DNA from: HK1 sp965220535
GTDB taxonomy: Bacteria; Pseudomonadota; Gammaproteobacteria; HK1
Assembly: GCA_965220535.1 (NCBI GenBank)
Contig: OZ244833.1
Span: 496,001 to 560,000, forward strand
Direction of reading: 5' to 3'
DNA length: 64,000 nucleotides
The position numbers were made by a program, and so were the translations under genes. The notes beneath the pieces were generated by a model. That model was not told the origin of the DNA. It did no database searches and saw only the letters and a list, made by a program, of their open reading frames with translations. Shown here piece by piece: positions 36,790-47,300 of this stretch (positions are counted from its first letter, which is position 1; the number at the start of each line of letters is the position of its first letter).

Positions 36790-37011
36790 CGGTGACCAGT
36801 TAGCTCGAGCGGAGTTTGAGCCTCTTCGTGGATCAGCAGGCGGGCCTCCAAAGACAGATGCAGGCGATGATGAGCAGCGATCCCGTCTCCGCGATACGCG
36901 AGCTTCACCGAGCGCAATCTTCTCGCTTGGCAGGAAATGCAGAGCAATCTGATGCGGGCGCCATCACCTCCTCGGATCGTTCCCGGCAACATTCCGAATC
37001 CGCCGACTTAG
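36790..37011 (+). pseudogene. Possible phasin-like remnant
   Basis: One frame reads SLFVDQQAGLQRQMQAMMSS then DPVSAIRELHRA; the next frame continues NLLAWQEMQSNLMRAPSPP and IVPGNIPNPPT before a TAG. The two parts join naturally by a single frameshift near 36905, which gives a short helical, glutamine-rich protein end like those of polyhydroxyalkanoate granule proteins. The phaB-like remnant 330 bases downstream supports this reading, but the family call is tentative. Confidence 0.35.
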
Positions 37012-37339
37012 ATCCTCCTCCCCCGGCCGCCTCCGAGCCCCCTTCGGATCCCCTGACCGATTCGGCTGCGGATAACAGCGATCCTCCCGTAGACGCCGAC
37101 CGAAGAACCGGATAGCGGCGGCTCTAGCCCCGTTCGTCGAGGCTTCGAACGATCTCGATCCGAAAGAGCCCCCCGCCATCGATCGATAAACCGGGGATAC
37201 GAAGGTCGCAGGGACCCCGAAAGCTGCCCCTTTCATCCCTTTTGCCGATGCTTGTCCTGATCGGAAAAGCCCTTTATTTCCGATATCCGCATCGATACGC
37301 TTCGATCGATGCGGCGCACACCCCTTCAACAATCACGGC

Positions 37340-37788
37340 AAGCCAGTCGGGTTTGCCGACATCATCGGCCGCTCGATTTACGAGAGTTTGTCAAAGCGGA
37401 ATTTCAAGGTGATTGCGCTGGATCTTTCGCGAACCGTCGGCAGCGACGAAGCGAGGGATTGGATTGCCCGGCAGGCCGCCGACGGGGGAGGGATCGCCCT
37501 CGTCGAAGGCGATGTAACCGATTATGAATCCTGCGCCCGGTCGGTTTCGCAGGCGGAGCGCGAGTCGGGTCCGGTGGATATTCTGGTCAACTGCGCGGGC
37601 ATCACTCGGGATGCGACCTTGAAGAAGTTGGAAAAGGAGGCTTGGGATTCGGTGCTGACGACCAACTTGGACGGCGTCTACAAGAGACCCGCGAGATCGC
37701 CGCCCTCGTCGCTTTCTTGTGCTCCGACGAAGCGGCGTTCATCACCGGGGCGAACTACGACATCAACGGCGGTCTTCATATGCACTGA
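37340..37788 (+). pseudogene. Remnant of an acetoacetyl-CoA reductase-like SDR (phaB-like)
   Basis: One frame gives FKVIALDLSRT, GIALVEGDVTDYESC, PVDILVNCAGITRDATLKKL and WDSVLTTNLDGVYK, the first half of a PhaB-type short-chain dehydrogenase. It then jumps, in the next frame, to TREIAALVAFLCSDEAAFIT and GANYDINGGLHMH with a TGA at 37786-37788, the very end of such enzymes. The middle, including the catalytic serine and YxxxK, is deleted, and the amino-terminal glycine-rich cofactor motif is missing or scrambled. The gene cannot be functional. An intact relative of the same superfamily, fabG, is present at 59 kb. Confidence 0.8.
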
Positions 37789-38235
37789 CGGCGCAGGCAA
37801 GGGCATCGGAGCGAGGGGCAAGGCGATGCCGCCTCGCTCCGGCGATACCATGACAAAGATGGTCGAAAGCCGACGATAGTTCTTAGGTCGTTCACCTCGG
37901 GAGGAGGAGCGAGGAAGGCGCCCAGTTTCGGCCAAGGATCGAAAGCAGGGGATCGAAAACAAGGCATCAAAAGCGACAATCGTCGAAGAGCGAGAGGCTC
38001 GGCATCGACCTGTTTCCCCCGAGGCAGAAGCCTTCGGGGAAACGAGCGGCGAAGCCTTACTCACGAGATCTGCGCACCCGAACCGCGAAGGGGGATTGTG
38101 CGCTCCTTGCTTGCGAGCGTTGCCGACGGAGGGTCGGGGCCTCGGTCAAGGGGGGTTGGCCGGTGGCATCGTCGTGGCTCGCGGATCTTCGGGGGGAACG
38201 AGCGTCGAAGCCCCCCGTCTAAGTCTCTTGACCAA

Positions 38236-38272
38236 GAAAAATCCCCCTTCCGCTTCGAAGCGGAAGGGGGAT
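38236..38272 (-). terminator. Rho-independent terminator after giant B
   Basis: On the minus strand a perfect palindrome (ATCCCCCTTCCGCTTC and its complement, 38241-38272) is followed by a T-rich stretch. It is the counterpart of the terminator after giant A, with a longer and perfect stem. Confidence 0.88.
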
Positions 38273-38357
38273 CGGGACGGGGACCGCTTTTTCGCGCTTG
38301 GCCAGCGGCGCCGGTGCGCAAGCGGCCAAGCCGGCCAAGCCGGCAAGGCGCCTCGTT

Positions 38358-41300
38358 CTAAAAGGGCGCTTGGCCGGTGGCGTTGTTGTTGACCAGCGCC
38401 CCGCCACCGCCGGTGCGGGTCAGGACTTGCACCGTGAAGGGTTCGTCCGAACGAAACTCGCAGCCGAGCGTCGCGCCGCTCCAGCGATGACCGATGAGAT
38501 CCGCCAACTCCGAGGTCTGTACGTGCCTCACGCGACCGCGCTCGATCGTCCCCAAGTCGCCGCGGTATCCGCTTCCCTCGTCGTCGTAGCAGGACAAGGC
38601 GGTCATGCCGCAGTGCTTCGTATAGGCCGCGCGGCAACGGATGCGGATATTCGACAGGTCCAACTCCCCGGGGCCCGGAATCGATTCGATATCCGCCCGA
38701 TGCACCCCCTCGATATTGACGCTCCTCACCAGCGCGCTGTTGTTGACCAGCACCCCGTCGCCCGAGCGCGTCCACACTTGGGCGCTGATGCGCTCCTCGC
38801 TGTGCAAGGCGCATCCCAATCGTCCCATCCCCGACCAATCCCCGCCGGTGATATCGACGATATCCTGCGCACTCAGCCTGGCCACGCCCCAACCGACGAT
38901 GGCATCGGGCAGCCCGCCCCGGAAACTCTCTCCGTTCTTCTGCGCGCTGCAATCGAGATAGACCTCGCAAGCGCTTTCTTCGCGGCAGCCGACGGAGACC
39001 ACCGCTCGGTCCCCGACGCTCGGCGGCGCGATGGCCAACGCCAGCGTGCGCACCGGCCACCAATAGCGCGGGTCCCCCTCGTCCGTGTACTCGCCGACCC
39101 CGAGCGGCACCGTCACCCGGTCGACGATGCCCTCGTAGTCGCCGCCGCCGGCCGCAAGGACGATATCCACCGATGAGCCCTCGAAATCCTCGTCCGCGAC
39201 GACGACGACCCGTTGCGGGACGTCGAAGTTCGAGGCCGCGAAGGCAAGGGCGGTTTGATTCCCCGGCGTGTCGGGGTCGGTGTCGACGGCCACGCCCTCG
39301 ACTTCCCCCGCCACCGACAACGCGACATCGACCGCCGCGCTCGGCTCCACCGAGAGCCTGACCGTGAAACTCGCGCGCCGGTCATCGATGACCGCGGGAT
39401 TCGAAACGAGCAGCGCCGGCGAGTCGTTGTCGTCGATATTCACCGACACCTCGGCGGTCAAACCGTCGTAGTTGGCCCCCGACGCGACCAGCGACACGCT
39501 CGCCCGACCGTCGTTCGTATCCTCGTCTTCGGGCGCGAACAGGCTCACCACCCGCGTGCCGTTGTAGTTCGAGGGCGAAAAGCGCAGCGCGCTTTGGTTG
39601 CCCTCGCGCCACGTGTCGGCATCGACCTCGATACTCGCGCCGGAAACGCTCAGAGCGAGCTCGACATCACCCGTCGGGCGGTTTCGCAACCTCACCCGCA
39701 AATCCCTCGTGCCGCCCTCGTCGATCTCGACCGGCGCGCCGACGATCACCAAGCCCGGGGTCGCTTCCTCGGGAAGCGTCCCCGGCGCCGCTTCGTCGAC
39801 GCCGACCTGCACCCGTGCGGAAACGCCGTCGTAGCCGCCGCCCCGGGCCGTCAACGTGATATCCGCCGGCGCATCGTCCTCGGCGTCCACGTCCGCCACC
39901 CCGTCGACCGTGACGCTGCGCGCCCTTCGCCAGTTCGACGAGGTGAACTTCAGGTTCGGCGGCGACAACGCGGTATCCGTCTCGCCGTTGTCGAAGGAGA
40001 CCAGGATATCCCCCAACGGCCGCGTCACCGGCCGCACCGTGAAGCTCCCGCTCGTGTTTTCCGCAACCTGCAAAGCCGCGGGGTCGACGCTCAGCCCCGG
40101 GGTGTCGTCGTCCGCCACCGCCACCGACACCCGCCCGACGATGATGACCTTGCCGCCGGCGTCCACGAACGATGCGCTCGCCCGGTCCGGCGCCGCGTCG
40201 TCGTCCTCGGCGGCGTGCACCGACACCGGCTGCTCGACATCCCAGTTGTCGGGGGTAAGGGTCAAAGCGCTTTGAAGACCATCGGTCTCGGGGTCGGTGT
40301 CGAAACTCACGTCGGGACTGCCGCCGCCTACCAAGGCCACGACTATCTCTTCGTCGACCGGCTGCACGCGGGCGCGCACGGTGAAGCGTGCGCTCGAGCC
40401 CTCGTCGAGACTCAGCGACTCCGGGGTCAGCGTCAGGTCGAAGACCACCTGGGGATTGATACCCTCCTCGGCATCGTCGTCGATGACCGTGATCTGCATG
40501 CTGCCGGTGATATCGTCGAAGTCCGCGCCCGAGGCCCGCAGCGTGACCGTCGTCGAATCCGCCAGCAAATCGTCGTCCTCGGCGGCTCTTGCGACCACCG
40601 TTTTCGGCCGGTTCCAATCCGAGGGCGTGAAGCGCAAGGTCGACGGCGACAGGCTCACGTCGGGGTTCTCGCTCGTCAAGGCGACGCTTACGTTCCAGTT
40701 CGGCTGCGCCGTCAAACTCACCGTGAAGGGCGCTTCCTCGCCCTCCCTCACTTCCAACTCGCGCGGCGTGGCGCTCAACCCGAAGGCCTCGTTTTCCACC
40801 ACCTGCACCTGAACCCCGGCGGTGATGCCCTCGTAGTCGGCGCCCGTCGCCGTCAGCGACAGACTCGCCGTATCCGGATGCCCGTCGCTGTCCTCGGCGG
40901 CGTTCACCGTGATGGCTTGAGACTCGTCCCAGTTCGACGGCGTGAACGTCATCGACGAGGGCGTGAACGATACGTCCACGCTCCCGTTCTTCGTCAGGGC
41001 CAAGGACACATCCCCGCTCGGCTCCACCGACAACTTCACGCCCACCCTGCCGCTCCCCCCTTCGTCCACCGCCAGCAGCAGCGACGAGAGGACCAAACCC
41101 GGAGCGTCGTTGTCGGACACCTGCACCTGCACGCCGCCGCTGACCCCGCCGTAGTCGGCACCCGATGCCGACAGCGACACGACCGCGCTGTCGGCGATGC
41201 CGTCGTGATCTTCGTTGGCCCTGACCGTCACGCTTTGCTCGACGCTCCAGTCGTCGGCCGTGAAAATCAGATTCGTCGAGGTCAAGAGCACGTCGGGGCT

Positions 41301-44300
41301 GCCGCTCTTGGTCACGAACAAGGCCACGTTCCCGCCGGTGGGCTGAGCGCTCAGTTTCGCGGTGAAGGCGCCCTCGCCGCCTTCGGTCAAGCCCAAGATC
41401 GCGGGCTCGACCACCAGACCTACGGTTTCGTTTTCGCTCACCCGCACTTGGACGTTGCCGGTGATGCCGTCGTAGTCGGCGCCCGACGCGGCCACGGAGA
41501 GGGCGGCGGTGTCCTTGACCCCGTCGTCGTCTTCGGCGGCGACGACGGTGACGATGCGCGGTGCGCTCCAATCGTCGGGGGTGAAGGTCAGCGAAGCCGG
41601 GGAGAGGCTCACGTCCTCGCTGCCGCTCTTGGTCAGGGCGAGGGTGACGTCGCCGCCGGTGGGTTGGACGGTCAAGCCGACCTCGAGCGAGGCCTCGCCC
41701 CCTTCGGCGACATCCAGGGTCGAGGGGTCGAAGGTCAATCCGGGGGCGTCGTTGTCGTTGACCTCGACTTGGAGCTCGTCGGCGATGGCGCCGTAGTCGG
41801 CGCCGGAGGCGGCCAGCGAGACGGTCGCGGTGTCCTTGACCCCGTCGTCGTCCTCGTCGGCGTTGACGGTGGCGGTCTTCGGCGCGTTCCAGTTCGAGGC
41901 CGTGAAGGTCATCCTCGCCGGCGAGACGCTCACCTCCGAACTGCCGCTCGCGTTCAAGGAGACGACGACGCTCCCGCTTGCGGGCTGCGTTTTCAGAGCC
42001 ACGGTGAAGTCCTTGGCGCTCCCTTCGGTCACGCTCAAACTCTCGGGGGCGAGGGTCAGACCCTTGGGATCGTCGTCGTCGACCTCGACTCGGACGTTGT
42101 CGACGATGCCTGCGTAGTCGGCTCCCGATGCCGTCAGCCGGAGGTTGGCGTTGTCGTCGGCGCCGTCGTCGTCTTCGGCGGCGCTGACCGTCACGCTGCG
42201 CGTCGAGCGCCAGTTGGAAGGCGTGAAGGTCAAAGAAGTCGGTGAGATCGTCACGTCGTCGCTGCCGCTCTTGGCGACGGCGACGGTCACGTTGCCGCCG
42301 CTCGGCTGTGCGCTCAGGCTCACTTCGAGGGTGGTATCGTCCCCTTCGTCCACCTTCAGCGTCGTCGGGGCGAGGGTCAGCCCGGGGGTGTCCTTGTCGC
42401 TGACCTCGACCGAGATGTCGGCGGTCAGCCCCCCGTAGTCGGCTCCCGACGCCGACAGCGAGATCCTCGCGCTGTCGTCGACTCCGTCGCTGTCCTCGGC
42501 GGCGCTGACGTTGAGCGTTTGCGGATTGTTCCAGTTCTCCGCCGTGAAGGTCAACGACGACGGCGAAACCGATACGTCCGTACTGCCGCTCTTGGTGATG
42601 GCGACGGTGACGTCCCCGCCCACCGGCTTCGTTTTCAGGCTGAAGGTGAGGTCCTTGTCGCCGCCTTCGTTCAGCGACAAGGTCGGGTCGACGGACAAAC
42701 CCTTCTCGTCGTTGTCCTTCACGGCGACTTGCACGACGTCGCTTACGTCGTCGTAGTCGGCCCCCGAGGCCGAGAGCGACAGACTCGCGCTGTCGGCGGC
42801 GCCGTCTTCGTCCTCCGCCGCTCTCACCGTCACGCTTTGCACCGACTTCCAGTTATCGGCCGTGAACGTCAACGACGCCGGCGAGACGGTCACGTCATCG
42901 CTGCCGCTCTTGGCGATGGCGACGATCACGTTGCCGCCCGTCGGCGCCGCCGTCAGGCTGATGCCGAGGCGCTCGTCGCCCCCTTCGTTCACACTCAAAC
43001 TCGTCGGGGCGAGGGTCAAACCCGGACTGTCGTTGTCGCTTACGTCCACCCGCACGCTCTCGCCGATGCCGCCGTAGTCGGCTCCCGACGCCGACAGCGA
43101 GATCCTCGCGCTGTCGTTCACCCCGTCGGCGTCCTCGGCGGCGCTGACGTTGAGCGTTTGCGGATCATTCCAGTTCTCCGCCGTGAAGGTCGCGCTTTCT
43201 TTGGAGATCGTCACATCGCCGCTGCCGCTCTTGGTGACGGCGACGCTCACCTCCCCGCCTACCGGCTTCGTTTTCAGGCTGAAGGTGAGGTCCTTGTCGC
43301 CGCCTTCGTTCAGCGACAAGGTCGAGTCGACGGACAAACCCTTCTCGTCGTTGTCCTTCACGGCGACTTGCACGACGTCGCTCACATCGTCGTAGTCGGC
43401 CCCCGAGGCCGAGAGCGACAGGCTCGCGCTGTCGGCGGCGCCGTCTTCGTCCTCCTGCGCGCTCACCGTCACGCTTTGCACCGACTCCCAGTTATCGGCC
43501 GTGAACGTCAACGACGCCGGCGAGATCGTCACGTCGTCGCTGCCGCTCTTGGTCAACGACACGGTCACGTTGCCGCCCGTCGGCGCCGCCGTCAGGCTGA
43601 TGCCGAGGAGCTCGTCGTCCCCTTCGTCCATTTCCAATTTCAACGGGTCGAGGGTCAAGCCCGGCGTGTCGTTGTCGGTGACATCGACCGAGACGGCCTC
43701 GGAAATGCCGCCGTAGTCGGCTCCCGACGCCGCCAGCGACACCCGCGCACTGTCGTTTGCCCCGTCTTCGTCCTCGGCGGCGCTCACACTCACCGTCTGC
43801 GGCGTGTTCCAGTTCGACGCCTCGAAGGTCAACGAAGACGGCGACACCGATACGTCCGTACTGCCGCTCTTGGTGACGGCGACGCTGACGTCCCCGCCCA
43901 CCGGCTTCGTTTGCAGCCGGAAGGTGAAGTCCTTGGAGCCCCCTTCGCTCAGCGACAAGGTCGAGGCGACGGACAAACCCTTCTCGTCGTCGTCGCTCAC
44001 CTCGATTTGGACGCCGGCCGAGACATCGCCGTAGTCGGCGCCCGATGCCGTCAACGCAAGACTCGCGTTGTCATCGGCGCCGTCTTCGTCCTCCGCCGCG
44101 CTCACCGTCACGCTTTGCACCGACTCCCAGTTCCTATCCGTGAAGATCAAAGATGCCGGCGAGATCGTCACGTCGTCGCTGCCGCTCTTGGCGATGGCGA
44201 CGGTCACGTTGCCGCCGCTCGGTTGCGCGGTCAGGCTTACGCCGAGGGTTTGGTCGCCCCCTTCGGCCACTTCCAATTTCAACGGGAGGGTCAAGCCCGG

Positions 44301-47300
44301 CGTGTCGTTGTCCGTCACCTCGATGCGCACGACGCTGTCCGCGATGCCTGCATAATCGGCGCCCGACACCGTCAACGACACGCTCGCATTGTCAGCCACA
44401 CCGTCGCCGTCCTCCGCCGCGTTCACCGTCACGTTCTGCGGCGTATTCCAGTTCCCCGCCTTGAAGGTCAACGACGCGGGCGAGACCGTCACGTCATCGC
44501 TGCCGCTCTTGTTCACGGTTACGGTGACGTCCCCGCCGGTCGGCGCCGCCGTCAACTTCACCGTGAAATCCTTGCTCGTCCCCTCGGTCAGCCCCAGACT
44601 CGAATCGCTCAAAGTCAGGTTGCGGTCCTCGTCGTCGCTCACTTCGATGTCGACGCTGTCGGTGATGCCGCCGTAGTTGGCGCCCGACGCCGTCAACGAA
44701 AGACTCGCGGTGTCGTTCGCCGCGTCGTCGTCCTCGGCCGCGTTCACGGTGACGGTCTGTTCCGAAGCCCAATTCGCGGCCGCGAAGGTCAAACTCGCAA
44801 GCGAAATCGTTACATCCCCGCTGCCGCTTTTGACGATGGCGACGCTTACATCCCCGCCGTTCGGCGCCCCCGTCAACTTCACCTTGAAATTCGCGCTTCC
44901 CCCTTCAGGTACATCCAAGCTCGACGGGTCGATCGTCAGCCCCGGCTTGTCGTTGTCGGTTATCTTGACGCTCACGCTGTCGGAAATGCCGGCGTAGTCC
45001 GCACCGGAAGCCACCGCCGAGAGAGTCGCGCGGTCATCGACGCCGTCGGCATCCTCCGCCGCGCTCACCGTCACGTTCTGCGGCGTAGTCCAATTCGAAT
45101 CCGTGAAGGTCAGACTCGCCGGAGAGAACGAAACGTCATCGCTCCCGCTGCTTTTGGTGATGGCGACGGTCACGTCGCCTCCGCTCGGCTGCGAGACCAA
45201 CTTCACCGTGAATTGTTTTTGGCTCCCTTCGGTCAACCCCAAGTCCAAGGAATCGAAGGCCAAGCCGCGCGGGTCGTCGTCGACGATCGACACCGACAGA
45301 GTCTTGGACACGCCGCCGTAGTCGGCCCCCGAGGCCGACAGCGAAACGCTCGCGTTGTCGTTGGCGGCGTCATCGTCCTCCGCCGCTCGCACCGTGACGG
45401 TCTGCGGCTTGTCCCAGTTCGACGCCGTGAAGGTCAATCTCGTCGGCGACAGGCTCAAGTCGGAACCCGCGCTCACGCTCGCGCTCACCGTTACCGAACC
45501 GCCCGTCGGTTCCCTGCCCAACACCACCGTGAAGGTCGCGCTGCCCCCTTCGGGGACTCTCAAGGTCGAGGTCTCAGACAGGGTCAGACCGGCCGGGGTG
45601 CTCGGCTGCAAGACGGTGTTGTCCTTCACCGAGATATTCACGTTGTGGGTCGCCGAACGCGTTTGGTAAGCACGCCATCCATTGCCGGACAGGTCGGCCC
45701 CGTTCGGTGGGTCGTAGTAATAGGCATCGAGCGAAAAACTGCCGTTCTCGTCGTCCCGATCGTCGTCCGCAAGAGCGGCGATCGTGACGGTTTGGGGCCG
45801 GCTATGGTTCGTCGAGTCGAAGCGCAACACCCGCGGGGAAATCGACAGAATCTTGTCCGTGATCACGGAGGAATCCGTGCCTTCGGATTTTGCGAGGTCG
45901 ACATGAGCCCTTTCGTTGCCGCTCAGCGTATCGCGCAAGACCACGGTAAAGGTCTCGCTTTCCCCTTCGACGATCTCCAAGGGAGCGATCTGTCCTTCCG
46001 AAATGCCCAATCCGTTCGAGTCATCGACCGTGACCGACAGTTTGCGGACGACGCCGTCGTAGTCGCCCCCCGAAGCCGAGAGGGTCAGGGATTTTTCCGT
46101 GGCGCCATGGAAAATCGGGCTTCGGACCCTGAACTTCTGCAGCGTGTAATAGTTCGAAGGCGTGAAAGTCAAGGAAGTCGGCTCCACCGTCAAGCCTGCA
46201 TGCCCGCTCGTGGCCAGACTCACGGTCACGTTCCCGCTCGGCTTCGCCTCCAAGTACATCCCGAGAATGCGGTAGGAAAACTCCGGCATCCTCAATGCGT
46301 CGATGGCCTTGCGGCGATTGCCGGCGTCGATCTCGTAGACGGGGGAAAAGCGCACGGCATCGTCGTCGCCGATGCTGACGGCGACGCGAGCGGTGATGCC
46401 GGCGTAGTCGGCGCCGGAGGCTGACAGGTCGATGCGGGCCGTGCTCGCGACCCGGTCGTCGTCTTCGGCGGCGTTCGCGGTGACGTTTTGCGCCGAGTTC
46501 CAGTTCGAAGGCGTGAAGATCAAAGAAACCGGAGAAACGCTCAACTGACTGTCCGACGAAGTCAGGCTCACGGTCACGTTTCCGCTCGGCTTCGTGGCCA
46601 GTTCGACGCCGAAGCGCTCGCTGCCCCCTTCGTCGATATCCAATGCCGAGGGAGAAAGGACGAGCGCTTTCTCCTTGACCGAGATGCGCACGCCGTCGGT
46701 GAGATTGGCCGTGCCGAAGGTGGTGCCGCTCGCCGAAAACGAGATCCTCGCGCTGTCGTCGGCGCTGTCGGCGTCGGCGACGGTGCTCACCGTGACGGTC
46801 TGGGCCGTGTCCCAGTCGGAGGGGGTGAAGGTCAGGCTCGTCGGAGAGATCGTTACATCGCCGCTGCCGCTCTTCCTCAAGGCGACGACGATGCGACGCT
46901 TATCGTCGGTCAAATTCGAATCGTCGACGGGTTTTTCCCTCAGCCTGAGCGTGAAGGTCCCCGAACTCCCTTCGCCGATATCCAAGGTATCGGACGACAG
47001 AACCATCGGGCTTCCGTTGCCCGCGATGATGACTTGGTCGTAGACGTAGCTTTCGATTCTTCCGCTGATGCCGGTCAACATCCGGGTGGTCAGCCGACGC
47101 ACGTTATCGTCGTTCGTGCCCTTGGATTTCCACAGCGCGAAGTAGGAAACGGTTTGCGGCACGTTCCAGTTGTCGGGCGTGAAATGGAATGTCGTGATGC
47201 CGTCGCTTTTGTCTTCGATGCGATAAAGGCTGCTGTTCCCCTGCGGAATGTTATGAACCACCGTCATGTTCTCGGCGGGTTTCGCCGTGAGGCGGATCGT

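Larger units (their letters stand above)
35710..37339. other. Left two-thirds of the loop between the inverted arms
   Basis: No intact gene. It contains a three-copy hairpin repeat (36266-36672) and a probable gene remnant (36790-37011), both annotated separately. The rest is non-coding or decayed sequence in which short frames are interrupted repeatedly. No transposase or integrase remnant was recognised. Confidence 0.5.

Noticed and set aside
36192..36952. Short plus-strand frames (152, 79 and 141 codons) in the loop
   Set aside because: They run through the hairpin repeats in different frames, have no ribosome-binding site and no shared product.
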